Below are positions 1-8,331 of a stretch of DNA of 64,000 bases, piece after piece (the stretch's first letter is position 1; every line of letters begins with the position of its first letter). Both the position numbers and the translations under genes were made by a program. The DNA comes from Nitrospirota bacterium (lineage in GTDB: Bacteria > Nitrospirota > Thermodesulfovibrionia > Thermodesulfovibrionales > Magnetobacteriaceae), in NCBI GenBank assembly GCA_015233895.1, contig JADFXG010000004.1:104013-168012 (forward strand), written 5' to 3'. Below the pieces are notes generated by a model. The model worked only from the letters and a program-made list of their open reading frames with translations, had not been told where the DNA came from and did no database searches.

Positions 1-472
1 GCTTTTCAGTAACCATTGACAGATCCATTGTGGAAAACACTTTGTCAATATCTAAAATTATAATGAATTCCTCATCCTGTTTACCCATTCCCTCGATGTA
101 CTCGTTGCTAAGCTGCGTGCCTATTTTAGGAGGCGGCTCTATTGCCGAGTTTTCCAGTTCCATGACCTCCTTAACGCTGTCAACCATAGCGCCCAGAACT
201 ATTTTCTCTCCCTCCATCTCAACCTCTGTTATTACAACACAAGTGTCCACCGCTTTTTTAGTATATGACATCCCAAATTTCTGTTTTAAATCTATAACTG
301 GGACAACGCTGCCACGCAAGTTAATCACTCCGCGCATAAACTCCGGCGTTCTGGGCATCTTAGTAACAGTGGTAAATTCCAGCACTTCACGTATTTTCTC
401 AATGTGAAGGGCAAAAACCTCATCATCCAGTTTAAATGTAAGAAATTGCATAATTGAATTATCTTCTGCCAT
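1..472 (-). CDS. CheW-like chemotaxis coupling protein (cut by window edge)
   Basis: The frame begins with ATG at 472 and is still open at base 1, so about 157 N-terminal residues are visible and the C-terminus lies outside. The start has a strong ribosome site (GGAGGTG) seven bases upstream. The protein begins MAEDNSIMQFLTFKLDDEVF and shows the CheW fold signature: a LHIEKIREV stretch, then MRGVINLRGSVVPVIDLKQK, the usual NLRG..PVIDL core. CheW-domain proteins couple chemoreceptors to the CheA kinase at the inner face of the membrane. It starts 15 bases after the end of the chemoreceptor gene on the same strand, so the two are probably co-transcribed. It could be CheW itself or a CheV-like protein if a receiver domain follows outside the window. 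Confidence 0.9.
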   Translation of the reverse strand, partial: MAEDNSIMQFLTFKLDDEVFALHIEKIREVLEFTTVTKMPRTPEFMRGVINLRGSVVPVIDLKQKFGMSYTKKAVDTCVVITEVEMEGEKIVLGAMVDSVKEVMELENSAIEPPPKIGTQLSNEYIEGMGKQDEEFIIILDIDKVFSTMDLSMVTEK

Positions 473-487
473 TTAACACCTCCGCGC

Positions 488-2143
488 TTAATATGACTCA
501 AATTCGCTGTCAGCTTTGTTGTCAGCAGTTAAATCAACCTTTTTTGTTTTTGCAGCCAAAGGTTTTGCCTTCTCGTGTGTTATATGAGCTATCTTAGGCG
601 GCTGTTTTTTGGGTGCTGCTGAAGAAACCCTTCTTTGTTCACCGGTTCTAAAAAACGAAATTGCAGCCGAAAGCTGCTCTGCCTGTGATGTCAACTCCTC
701 AGAAGTTGATGCCATCTCCTCAGAGGCTGAGGCATTTTGTTGAATCACCTGGTCAAGTTGTGTTATAGCTTTGTTTATCTGATCGGCTCCGACATTTTGC
801 TCATTACTTGCCGCACTGATTTCCTGAACCAGCTCTGCCGTTCTTTGAATATCCGGTACTAACTGTTTAAGCATAACTCCTGCTTTTTCCGAAACAGTTA
901 CTGTTGTAGATGACAGGGTGCTGATTTCACCGGCTGCTTTTTGACTGCGTTCAGCAAGTTTTCTTACCTCTGAGGCCACAACCGCAAAACCCTTACCGTG
1001 CTCTCCGGCACGGGCTGCCTCAATGGCCGCATTAAGTGCGAGAAGGTTAGTCTGTCTTGCAATTTCCTCGATAATGGAGATCTTGCTTGCAATTTCTTTC
1101 ATAGCAGTTACCGCTTCATCAACTGCCCTGCCGCTCTCCTGGGCATCCTTGGATGCCTTTGCTGCCATATGCTCCGTCTGCTGGGAATTATCGGCATTCT
1201 GTTTGATATTGGACGCCATCTCCTCCATTGACGAGGATACCTCCTCAACCGAGGCCGCCTGCTCTGTGGCTCCCTGCGAAATCACCTGAGCCGTGCCACT
1301 AAGCTCCATACTGCCGGTTGACACATTATCGGCGGATACATTTACCTCAGCAATGACACTTTTAAGTTTCTCCACCATATCATTTAACGCATTAGCCAGT
1401 TGCCCAACCTCATCCTTTCTGTCCATGTGTATCTGTTGGGTCAAATCTCCGCCTGCTATGCCCTCTGCAAATACCACCCCATGTGTAAGCGGTTTGCTTA
1501 TCGAGCTGGAAATAATCAGTCCTAATCCTAAGGCCAGAATCGCACCGATTATCGTTATAGCGATTATTAGAGTTGTCGCCTTATTGGCAAGCGCTGTGTT
1601 TGAGTCAGCTGTTTCTTTGGCTCTCTTTATCTTATTATCCATAAGAGCCTTAATTGCTTCCCCCTCCGTCTGAGCCGCCTTTAGTCCCTCACCTGTGAAA
1701 TGTGCAACTGCTTCATCATGTTTCCCTGCCAAGCTTAGCTCTACAACCTTGTCTATTATCGCACCATAACCCTTCCTTGTCTCAATGAAATGTTTGAAAG
1801 CCTCCCTTGCCTTTTCCGTAAGTATTGTTTTTTCATATTCTGATGATATCTTTTCTATTTCCGCCCTTAACTGTTTAATTACGTCCATTGGCTTCTGCAT
1901 TTCCTCTTTTGTCCTGGCAGAGGCCACCTCTCTTAAATTTATCCTGACCCTCTGAAATAGTGTTGAAATTTCAGCCAACTGGCCTGTGGGAACCGTCATC
2001 CTTTCATACATAAGTGTATCGGCACGCTCTATCTCTCTTAGGTTGATTATCCCAAAAATCCCTATAATTGCCGCTATTACGGCAACTATCAAAAAGCTAC
2101 CGATTAACTTGGTACCGATTTTCATGTTGTCCAGAAATGTCAT
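488..2143 (-). CDS. Methyl-accepting chemotaxis protein
   Basis: A 551-residue transmembrane chemoreceptor. Membrane segment 1 is near residues 12-32, followed by a roughly 155-residue helical periplasmic part that looks like a four-helix-bundle (4HB_MCP) ligand domain. Membrane segment 2 is near 190-213, then a HAMP domain to about 265. The cytoplasmic signalling domain carries the highly conserved hairpin tip [20 protein letters not shown] and the following [18 protein letters not shown], near residues 355-400, which binds CheA and CheW. The tail is rich in Lys, Ala and Pro and ends FESY, with no obvious CheR-docking pentapeptide. The CheW-like gene follows directly. The ligand cannot be told from sequence. 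The start ATG is preceded by GGGAGGG. Confidence 0.95.
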   Translation of the reverse strand: MTFLDNMKIGTKLIGSFLIVAVIAAIIGIFGIINLREIERADTLMYERMTVPTGQLAEISTLFQRVRINLREVASARTKEEMQKPMDVIKQLRAEIEKISSEYEKTILTEKAREAFKHFIETRKGYGAIIDKVVELSLAGKHDEAVAHFTGEGLKAAQTEGEAIKALMDNKIKRAKETADSNTALANKATTLIIAITIIGAILALGLGLIISSSISKPLTHGVVFAEGIAGGDLTQQIHMDRKDEVGQLANALNDMVEKLKSVIAEVNVSADNVSTGSMELSGTAQVISQGATEQAASVEEVSSSMEEMASNIKQNADNSQQTEHMAAKASKDAQESGRAVDEAVTAMKEIASKISIIEEIARQTNLLALNAAIEAARAGEHGKGFAVVASEVRKLAERSQKAAGEISTLSSTTVTVSEKAGVMLKQLVPDIQRTAELVQEISAASNEQNVGADQINKAITQLDQVIQQNASASEEMASTSEELTSQAEQLSAAISFFRTGEQRRVSSAAPKKQPPKIAHITHEKAKPLAAKTKKVDLTADNKADSEFESY

Positions 2144-2231
2144 TTATACCCTCCCTTTATTTTATTTAGAGCTGCATAAGCAATTTAGTTGTAAACTCCC
2201 ATTTGGACAGCGTTTTATTAATTATACGCTT

Positions 2232-3131
2232 TTACCTTAAGAACTCCTTCAATTCATCCACTGAAGAAGCTTTTTTGATAAGATTTTTGAACTCCTCCAA
2301 TTTATCAACGGTATTTACAGCTTTTACCATATTCATTAACTCAAGTCCCGCGATACCAAATTTAAGCTCAAGACCTAACTCAATACCCTCAAATAAGCCC
2401 TCTCGCTTACCCTCAAACAAGCCCTCTCGCTTACCCTCAAACAAGCCCTCTCGCTTACCCTCAAACAAGCCCTCTCGCTTACCTTTAAGTAACCCCTCCT
2501 CCAATCCATCCAAATAAAGTACATCTTTTGTTATGTCTATAGTTACCGGCATTTTCTTAACCTCCCTTTTTACAGCTTCTGTCAAACTTCTAAGCCTTGA
2601 CAGGGTTAGTAATTTTAAAACATAGTCTATCCTGTCCTTAAGTGGTAATTCGTATAATTTTGCGAGGATTCCCCTTATTGTTCCATCGGCATCTTTTGTC
2701 TTACACAGTATTGCCAAAATATTATCACCAGGGTCATCACTTTCAAGTAACTCCTTGCAGTCAATATCTCTGATATCTATTATCTGATACTTGAAATGTA
2801 AACCTGACACTTTAATTTCGTTACACATATTTAATTTCCCGTCACCTACGTATAAAACCAATTGGTGAATAGGTTTTCTAAGCTTGCAGTATATTACACA
2901 AAAATAATCCAGCTCCCTGCAATCCATATCATTATCATTTTGGGCCTGCATTTCCATGTGAAATAATGAGTCGTCAGGAAGTTCTATCAGCAAATCTGGC
3001 TGCCTGTATTTAATTTCAGGGAATTGAACGTCCAGAAACTTTGCTGTCTCAAACCCCGTCAAAATCTTCATGAATCTTCGAGGTCCCTCTTTCAAAATAC
3101 TCTTTAAAGTGATGTCATAATATTGCGGCAT
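2232..3131 (-). CDS. Rpn/PDDEXK-family nuclease (recombination-promoting nuclease/putative transposase family)
   Basis: This 299-residue protein opens with YYDITLKSILKEGPRRFMKI and carries the D-(x)n-E-x-Q core of the Rpn/YhgA branch of PD-(D/E)XK nucleases: QPDLLIELPDDSLFHMEMQAQ-type sequence near residues 43-64. Rpn proteins are DNA endonucleases linked to RecA-independent recombination and, in recent work, to defence. The C-terminal half contains an 8-residue motif (GLFEGKRE) repeated about four times at residues 215-250, encoded by a 24-bp tandem DNA repeat, followed by the conserved IELGLELKFG and a helical tail ending ELKEFLR. A paralogue with the same layout lies at 18386-19270. It is a stand-alone gene flanked by short intergenic gaps. 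Family call is firm; biological role is inferred. Confidence 0.85.
   Translation of the reverse strand: MPQYYDITLKSILKEGPRRFMKILTGFETAKFLDVQFPEIKYRQPDLLIELPDDSLFHMEMQAQNDNDMDCRELDYFCVIYCKLRKPIHQLVLYVGDGKLNMCNEIKVSGLHFKYQIIDIRDIDCKELLESDDPGDNILAILCKTKDADGTIRGILAKLYELPLKDRIDYVLKLLTLSRLRSLTEAVKREVKKMPVTIDITKDVLYLDGLEEGLLKGKREGLFEGKREGLFEGKREGLFEGKREGLFEGIELGLELKFGIAGLELMNMVKAVNTVDKLEEFKNLIKKASSVDELKEFLR
2384..2479. repeat. In-frame 24-bp tandem repeat, four units
   Basis: Four consecutive 24-bp units start at 2384, 2408, 2432 and 2456, each reading TACCCTCAAA.AAGCCCTC followed by TCGCT. The last three units are identical and the first differs by one base. A degraded fifth unit follows at 2480. 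Each unit encodes eight residues of the Rpn-family protein, so copy-number change would lengthen or shorten the protein without breaking its frame. Confidence 0.95.
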
Positions 3132-3191
3132 ACAAAACCCCTTTATTCAGTTTATCTATAATAACATATAATGAATAGTATCGGGATATGC

Positions 3192-4139
3192 CTAATTCAG
3201 CACTAATGCCATCAATGCTTCTATGAATGCTTTACCATCATTTAACGCCTTAGGTCTCAGCATCGTTATACCATGTTTTTCGGCTAAATCTTTATACAGT
3301 ATGTCTATCTCATATAGTGTCTCTATATGATCTGAGACAAAACTTATAGGCACAATTAGCAGGTTTTTAACTCCATCTTCGGCTAACTGACGGATTTTAT
3401 CCTCTGTAGCCGGCTCTATCCATTTTACCGGGCCGCTTCTGCTTTGATACGAAATGTGACAGCGATATCCGGTTATCTGCTCTTTTATTTTCCCAATGGT
3501 TTTTGTAAGTTCACTGACATAAGGATCGCCATTATCTATAAAATATTGTGGAAGTCCGTGTGCGCTAAATAAAATATCGCGGCAGCCGCCCTGAAATTCT
3601 GATAGTTTTTCTTTCATGCTGTCAGCCAGCGCTTTAACATAGAGCTCGTTATCTGCATAGGAGTTGATATATCTGCAACTAACGCCTGAGCGCTCAACCT
3701 CCGCCCTTAGGACCGCATACGCAGAGCCTGTTGTGGCAAGGCTGTTGTGCGGATAAAGAGTTAACGCTATAAAACGTTTGATGCCTGAGCTAACAGCCCT
3801 TTGCAGGGTATCTTCTATAAAGGGCGCAGTGTAACGCATAGCAACAAAGACTTTGTAAGAGTACTGGCCATCACCTGATGTGGCAAGTGCCGCTTCAAGT
3901 TTTTCCGCCTGCAGGGTTGTGATTTTACTAATTGGGGAGCCACCACCGATTTTAGCATACATCGCTTTTGCCTTGCCATTTCTTAAGGTTGCTATCAGTG
4001 CCGCTATCGGTTTTTGTAAAAATTGTGGCCCAAGCTTAATTATCAACCTGTCAGAAAACAGGTTATACAAAAAAGGTCTCACAGCCCCTAAATTTTCAGG
4101 GCCTCCCATATTAATAAGAATTACGCCTGTTGTTTCCAT
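3192..4139 (-). CDS. hemH: Ferrochelatase (protoporphyrin or coproporphyrin type)
   Basis: This 315-residue protein inserts Fe2+ into a porphyrin. It has the family signatures: [11 protein letters not shown] at the N-terminus, VAMRYTAPF and LYPHNSLATTGS, the catalytic histidine in LFSAHGLP near residue 193, YQSRSGPVKWIEP, and the conserved glutamate in SDHIETLYEID near residue 270. Length is normal. It overlaps the end of hemE by 19 bases and follows a radical SAM haem gene, so the three form one minus-strand operon. Because the neighbouring radical SAM protein resembles AhbD, the natural substrate could be coproporphyrin III (CpfC activity) rather than protoporphyrin IX; the sequence alone does not decide. 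Confidence 0.95.
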   Translation of the reverse strand: METTGVILINMGGPENLGAVRPFLYNLFSDRLIIKLGPQFLQKPIAALIATLRNGKAKAMYAKIGGGSPISKITTLQAEKLEAALATSGDGQYSYKVFVAMRYTAPFIEDTLQRAVSSGIKRFIALTLYPHNSLATTGSAYAVLRAEVERSGVSCRYINSYADNELYVKALADSMKEKLSEFQGGCRDILFSAHGLPQYFIDNGDPYVSELTKTIGKIKEQITGYRCHISYQSRSGPVKWIEPATEDKIRQLAEDGVKNLLIVPISFVSDHIETLYEIDILYKDLAEKHGITMLRPKALNDGKAFIEALMALVLN

Positions 4140-5155
4140 GTACTTTTTTGATGTACTGTATCAACCAGAAATTTAACGTTATCTACAGGAGTGTCCGGCA
4201 AAATCCCATGTCCCAGATTAAAAATATGTCCTCTTGCAGCGGCTCCTTTTTTAAGAATTTTTGCCGCCTCTTTCTCTATTGTACTCTTTGGGGAATACAG
4301 CAGGCATGGGTCCATGTTTCCCTGCACTGATGCCCTACCCTTTAGTGTACTTACCGCTTTTTTCAGGTCAATTCGCCAGCATATCCCTAAAACATCAGAG
4401 TCGGCAGCACTTGCTAAATCTACAATTCCGGCACAGTCGTTCACAAAATAAATCACCGGCACGCCAGTTTGTTTTAATGCCTTAACTACACGTGCTGCAT
4501 ATGGGAAAGCGTAGGTTTTATAATCAGATGGAGAAAGTGATCCTGCCCATGAGTCAAACAGTTGAACAGCCTGAGCTCCAGCAATTACCTGTGCCGACAA
4601 GTAGGCTATCGTTGTCTCAGTGACTTTTTCCATAAGAGACGTATATATTTCAGGCTCAGCATACATTAATTTTTTTGTGGTAAGAAAGTTTTTAGAGCTC
4701 CCGCCTTCTATCATATATGTGGCAAGTGTGTATGGGGCTCCGGCAAAACCTATAAGCGGCACTTTTAATTCTTTGCGCAAGATTTTTATTGTTTCCAGCA
4801 CATATGGAACATCCTCATCCGGTGTGATAACCCGCAGCTTTTTTACGTCATTAAGGGTTCTTACCGGGTTGCCAAACTTAGGCCCCTTGTTTTCAAGAAA
4901 TCTGAGTTTAAGTCCCATCTTTTCTGCAGGAATCAAAATATCGGAAAACAGTATGGCTGCATCTACGCCAAGTATGTCCACTGGCTGGATGCTAACCTCT
5001 GCAGCTTTCTCAGGAGTCTTGCAAAGAGTCAGAAAGTCCATATCAGCACGTATCTTCCTGTACTGTGGCAGATACCGCCCGGCCTGTCTCATAATCCATA
5101 CCGGTGTGTAATCGGTTTTTTCCCCTTTGCAAGCACGTAAAAATGTATCATTCAT
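4121..5155 (-). CDS. hemE: Uroporphyrinogen III decarboxylase
   Basis: The 344-residue enzyme removes four carboxyl groups from uroporphyrinogen III to give coproporphyrinogen III in the cytoplasm. Diagnostic motifs are [16 protein letters not shown] at residues 18-33 and [10 protein letters not shown] near 86, plus [17 protein letters not shown] in the middle and a C-terminal [12 protein letters not shown], all as in known HemE. Length is typical (340-355). Its ATG overlaps the stop of the upstream radical SAM gene (ATGA-type overlap at 5152-5155), and its 3' end overlaps hemH, indicating translational coupling. Confidence 0.97.
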   Translation of the reverse strand: MNDTFLRACKGEKTDYTPVWIMRQAGRYLPQYRKIRADMDFLTLCKTPEKAAEVSIQPVDILGVDAAILFSDILIPAEKMGLKLRFLENKGPKFGNPVRTLNDVKKLRVITPDEDVPYVLETIKILRKELKVPLIGFAGAPYTLATYMIEGGSSKNFLTTKKLMYAEPEIYTSLMEKVTETTIAYLSAQVIAGAQAVQLFDSWAGSLSPSDYKTYAFPYAARVVKALKQTGVPVIYFVNDCAGIVDLASAADSDVLGICWRIDLKKAVSTLKGRASVQGNMDPCLLYSPKSTIEKEAAKILKKGAAARGHIFNLGHGILPDTPVDNVKFLVDTVHQKSTWKQQA

Positions 5156-6234
5156 TTCATATTTCCTCCATCAGTTTTAACCGGTTTAACCGGTGCATGG
5201 CTACAAAACGGCTCCTCCTCCATATAATTGCCGCACATTGAGTATGCCCTTGCGCGGCAGCCGCCGCATACGTTCAGATATTCACAGTTGCCGCACCTTC
5301 CCTTATAACTTTTAAAATCCCTCATATCTTTAAATAGTGCGGAGTTCTCCCATATATCTTTAAACGACTGCTGCCGAATGTTTCCTGCCGGCAGGTGGAA
5401 ATAACTGCACGGAAGGACGTTTCCATCCACATCAATCAGACAAATCAACTGCCCTGCGATACAGCCCTTAGAGCCTCCGGTAGAAAACTTTAATGAGCGC
5501 CGTTTCATCTTTTCACCGTCTTGTTTAGCCCTCTGAAGCACAATTCTATAGTAGTGAGGAGCGCATGTTGGGCGGACAAGGAACGTATCCTCGGTTTTTT
5601 CCATATCATAGTGCCAATTGAGGATTTTTTCGTAGTCCTCTTTTGTGATTAGCTCATCCATTATATCCTGCCCACGGCCTGTCGGCACAATCATAAACAT
5701 ATACCAGGCTGTGGCGCCCAGAGATTTTGCAAGCTCATAGACGCGCGGGATTTCCTCCTGATTACGCCGCGTAAAAGATGAGTTTATGATAAACTCAATG
5801 CCGTTATCTCTAAAATATGCGGCAGCCCGCATGACTCCCTCAAATGCTCCGCTTTGATGACGGAAATTATCATGTACCTCGGCAGTTGAACCATCCAGAC
5901 TGAGTGACACTATCTTAATCCCGGAGTCTTTCATTTGCTTACATATTTTTTCATTAACCAGCATTCCATTAGTAGCCATGCACATTCTAAGGCCAACCTC
6001 AGTGCCGTATGAAGCCAGTTGAAAAACGTCCTTTCTTAAGAGCGGTTCTCCGCCAGAAAGCACAACAACCGGCGTTGCATAACTTCTAATATCATCAATT
6101 ATACGCTTACCCTCTTCAAAGGAAAAATCCGGGTGTCCCTTTGAGGTTGCCTCAGAGGACGACCTGCAGTGGACACATCTTAGGTTACATCGCCGTGTTA
6201 CCTCCCACGCTATCCATTTAGGTTGAAAATCCAT
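5152..6234 (-). CDS. AhbD/NirJ-like radical SAM/SPASM haem biosynthesis protein
   Basis: A 360-residue radical SAM enzyme with the CxxxCxxC [4Fe-4S] motif (CNLRCVHC, Cys16/20/23) directly after WIAWEVTRR, the arrangement typical of AhbC, AhbD and NirJ. The C-terminus is a SPASM-type domain with many cysteines ([36 protein letters not shown]) that should bind extra clusters. AhbD decarboxylates the propionates of Fe-coproporphyrin III to vinyl groups to make haem b; NirJ acts in haem d1 synthesis. Position immediately upstream of hemE and hemH supports a haem role, with AhbD-like activity the best guess. Its first 11 codons and upstream DNA are duplicated at 6599-6659. Confidence 0.8.
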   Translation of the reverse strand: MDFQPKWIAWEVTRRCNLRCVHCRSSSEATSKGHPDFSFEEGKRIIDDIRSYATPVVVLSGGEPLLRKDVFQLASYGTEVGLRMCMATNGMLVNEKICKQMKDSGIKIVSLSLDGSTAEVHDNFRHQSGAFEGVMRAAAYFRDNGIEFIINSSFTRRNQEEIPRVYELAKSLGATAWYMFMIVPTGRGQDIMDELITKEDYEKILNWHYDMEKTEDTFLVRPTCAPHYYRIVLQRAKQDGEKMKRRSLKFSTGGSKGCIAGQLICLIDVDGNVLPCSYFHLPAGNIRQQSFKDIWENSALFKDMRDFKSYKGRCGNCEYLNVCGGCRARAYSMCGNYMEEEPFCSHAPVKPVKTDGGNMK

Positions 6235-6262
6235 GTATCAAACCTCACAGTACATATGTTTT
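6202..6262. repeat. 61-bp direct repeat, copy 1 (radical SAM start / hflX tail relic)
   Basis: This segment matches 6599-6659 at 60 of 61 positions. Read on the minus strand it holds a relic of the hflX C-terminus (codons for HMYCEV and stop), three bases, and then the true start and first codons of the radical SAM gene. It marks one border of the 336-bp insert that separates two genes that were once adjacent. Confidence 0.95.
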
Positions 6263-6291
6263 GTCTAAGTCCCGATTCCCATATATCACGA

Positions 6292-6387
6292 CTATTTTAA
6301 ATCAAGAAACTCTTTCAAAGAGTTTTCCATTGATATAATATCATTTTTAGAGAGTTTTCCTAATCTCATTAGTATAAGTGAACTATT
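6292..6387 (-). pseudogene. C-terminal relic of a MazF/PemK-type toxin
   Basis: After the stop of the antitoxin-like gene, an open frame on the same strand reads LILMRLGKLSKNDIISMENS then LKEFLDLK and stop. This strongly resembles the last 25-30 residues of MazF/PemK endoribonuclease toxins (a basic, G-(R/K)-L-S motif followed by an amphipathic helix). The rest of the toxin, including the SH3-like barrel, is missing, so an internal deletion has probably removed its N-terminal three quarters. The longer open frame reaching back to 6480 overlaps the antitoxin gene and its first part does not look like a toxin. A resemblance judged by eye; a profile search would settle it. Confidence 0.5.
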
Positions 6388-6592
6388 AATAGTTGAGATG
6401 GTTATCATAAACAGCATCCTCATCGTTATTCCAAATCGTTGCAAATACAGGAGCAGATAACTCTTGATAAGTCTCAGCAAGAAGAGTTTTTTCCTTTTTC
6501 ATCTCTATGATTTTGATATAGTCTAAAACCTCTGCAAGAAGATCTTCAGGCAATTTATCTATTTCATTTTTAATCATATCTTTAACAGACAT
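6386..6592 (-). CDS. Antitoxin-like small protein (toxin partner lost)
   Basis: This 68-residue acidic protein starts MSVKDMIKNEIDKLPEDLL and ends with IWNNDEDAVYDNHLNY. The helix-forming N-terminus resembles DUF2281/antitoxin families, and the W-(D/N)-N-(D/E)-E-D-A-x-Y-D tail is typical of antitoxins that pair with MazF/PemK toxins. The ribosome site GGGAG lies six bases upstream and is provided by duplicated codons of the neighbouring radical SAM gene. It sits alone in a 336-bp insert between direct repeats, with only a toxin scrap behind it. It may still be expressed, possibly as an orphan antitoxin. Confidence 0.6.
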   Translation of the reverse strand: MSVKDMIKNEIDKLPEDLLAEVLDYIKIIEMKKEKTLLAETYQELSAPVFATIWNNDEDAVYDNHLNY

Positions 6593-6598
6593 AGTTTA

Positions 6599-6659
6599 CT
6601 CCCACGCTATCCATTTAGGTTGAAAAACCATGTATCAAACCTCACAGTACATATGTTTT
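6599..6659. repeat. 61-bp direct repeat, copy 2 (hflX end / truncated radical SAM start)
   Basis: Near-identical to 6202-6262. On the minus strand it contains the real hflX stop codon and then an eleven-codon stub of the radical SAM gene ([11 protein letters not shown]), which hits TAA at once. One base differs from copy 1, changing Asp2 to Val. Confidence 0.95.
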
Positions 6660-8281
6660 TTAGCAGTTTTTAAAAAAACCATTTCCTCTATGGCTGTCAA
6701 AAGAGGCCCAAATGTGGTGTTATCAATGGCAGAGACTGCAACGGCCTCGTATCTGCGTACAAGATTTTCAACCTCCACCTCCGGCACTCTGTCTGATTTA
6801 TTAAAGACAAGTAGCGTCTCCTTCCCTGATAAATTAAGCTCATGGAGGGTGTTTTCAACTGAGGCCATTTGTTTTTCAAATCTCGGATTGGAAATATCCA
6901 CTAGGTGAAGCAGGAGGTCGGCATCCTCAAGCTCTTCAAGAGTGGATTTAAAGGCTGCGACAAGGTCTTGCGGCAGGTCTCTGATAAACCCCACGGTGTC
7001 TGTCATAATCACATCCCGCTCATGGGGAAAGCGCAGCCGTCTGCTTGCAGTGTCAAGGGTCGCAAACATTTTCTCTTCAGTAAACGTGCTGCTTTCGGTA
7101 AGGTTATTAAGCAGTGTGGATTTACCTGCGTTAGTGTAGCCTACGATTGAAATTATAGGTAACTTGCTTTGAGCTCTGCGGTGTTTTCTCTGAGTGCGGG
7201 CAAGTGAGAGCTTTTCAAGCTCTTTAGTGAGAAGCGTAATCCGGTCACGGACACGCCGCCTGTCTATTTCAAGTTTCATTTCACCTGGTCCACGCCCTCC
7301 AATTCCTCCGGTAAGACGCGACATTGCTGTCCCCTTACCGATAAGCCGCGGTAGCCGGTACTTTAATTGTGCCAGCTCCACCTGCACCTTACCGTCTCTG
7401 CTATGCGCCCTGCGGGCAAATATATCCAAGATAAGCTGACTGCGGTCTATTACCTTCAATTCAGTTAAATCCGCTATGGCCTTACCCTGTGACGGACTTA
7501 AATCCTGATCAAAAACCAACATTGTGGCGCCCTTATTAAGTGCCTCTATGATTAAATCCTTAAGTTTACCCATTCCAAGCAGATACCGCGAGTTTATGTC
7601 TTTTGCTCTTTGAATAACAGTCTCTACAACCTCTATATTGCAGCTGTGGCAAAGCTCACAGAGCTCATCCATAGAGTCCTCAAGCTCGTGCCGGAGCTGA
7701 GGGGATACGCTTACCAGTATTGCGCGCTCGGTAAGTTTGGTGTCAGTCCACGAGCGCCCCTTTTGCATCTCCTCTTCAAGTGAATCTATGAAGGCAGCAA
7801 AATCCCTGTCAACATTGTAAAAGCTAACAGGCTCTTCAACTTCATATAATACGCCGACATTAGGAGGCATAAGGTGCGCCCCAAAGAGCTTATCCGGAAG
7901 ACCATCCTTAATGCCAAGTGCTGCCATATAATCAAAGCGCAAAAGGGCAAGATCGGTAAGGTCGTCTTTGGTAAGGGGTTCGTTTTTAAGATGAGTATGA
8001 ATAAATCTGAGCCCTCTGAGCACTTTCTTACCAAGCGGATAATCCGTCATCTCAGGTATAAACACCGATGAGGCATCGCCAACGATAACATGGCTGATTT
8101 TACCGCCCCGCTCTATTGTAATCCCAATTTGTCTGTTTAACTCAGAGGAAATCTCAGCCAGAAAACGTGCAAGATCAGCCGTCAAGAGCTCATTTTGGGG
8201 CGTTTTCCTTCTATAAATCCTCTCCAGATCATATAATGCCTTTTTCCTTAGTCCTGAAACATTTCCATAAACTGTCGCTAT
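6635..8281 (-). CDS. hflX: GTPase HflX (ribosome-splitting factor), probable AUA start
   Basis: HflX binds the 50S subunit and splits stalled or heat-damaged ribosomes. The GTPase domain has G1 GYTNAGKSTLLNNL (near residue 380), G3 DTVGFIRDLP and G4 NKSD; the N-terminal HflX domain and the glycine-rich GGIGGRGPGE linker precede it. No ATG/GTG start fits: the first usual start is TTG at 8185. However, the frame upstream of it reads ATVYGNVSGLRKKALYDLER then IYRRK, which matches the N-terminus of many HflX proteins (IYGNT.GLK....LE.LYRRR), and an AGGAGG ribosome site at 8294-8289 stands seven bases before an in-frame ATA at 8281. I therefore choose 8281 (548 residues). The stop lies in the 61-bp repeat; originally hflX and the radical SAM gene were three bases apart. 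Confidence 0.9.
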   Translation of the reverse strand: MATVYGNVSGLRKKALYDLERIYRRKTPQNELLTADLARFLAEISSELNRQIGITIERGGKISHVIVGDASSVFIPEMTDYPLGKKVLRGLRFIHTHLKNEPLTKDDLTDLALLRFDYMAALGIKDGLPDKLFGAHLMPPNVGVLYEVEEPVSFYNVDRDFAAFIDSLEEEMQKGRSWTDTKLTERAILVSVSPQLRHELEDSMDELCELCHSCNIEVVETVIQRAKDINSRYLLGMGKLKDLIIEALNKGATMLVFDQDLSPSQGKAIADLTELKVIDRSQLILDIFARRAHSRDGKVQVELAQLKYRLPRLIGKGTAMSRLTGGIGGRGPGEMKLEIDRRRVRDRITLLTKELEKLSLARTQRKHRRAQSKLPIISIVGYTNAGKSTLLNNLTESSTFTEEKMFATLDTASRRLRFPHERDVIMTDTVGFIRDLPQDLVAAFKSTLEELEDADLLLHLVDISNPRFEKQMASVENTLHELNLSGKETLLVFNKSDRVPEVEVENLVRRYEAVAVSAIDNTTFGPLLTAIEEMVFLKTAKKHMYCEV

Positions 8282-8288
8282 CTCTATT

Positions 8289-8294
8289 CCTCCT
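8289..8294 (-). promoter_or_regulatory. Ribosome binding site AGGAGG pointing to an ATA start
   Basis: On the minus strand AGGAGG is followed after seven bases by in-frame ATA (8281-8279) and GCG ACA GTT TAT. A TAG stop lies four codons upstream of the ATA-containing region, and there is no ATG, GTG or TTG between this site and the TTG at 8185, 96 bases away. It decides the hflX start. Confidence 0.6.
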
Positions 8295-8331
8295 GACGGC
8301 TAAGCATTCTTAACTGTGCAGACTTATACTG

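Noticed and set aside
4620..5111. 163-codon open frame on the + strand
   Set aside because: It lies opposite hemE, whose motifs are complete, and its translation has no recognisable domain.
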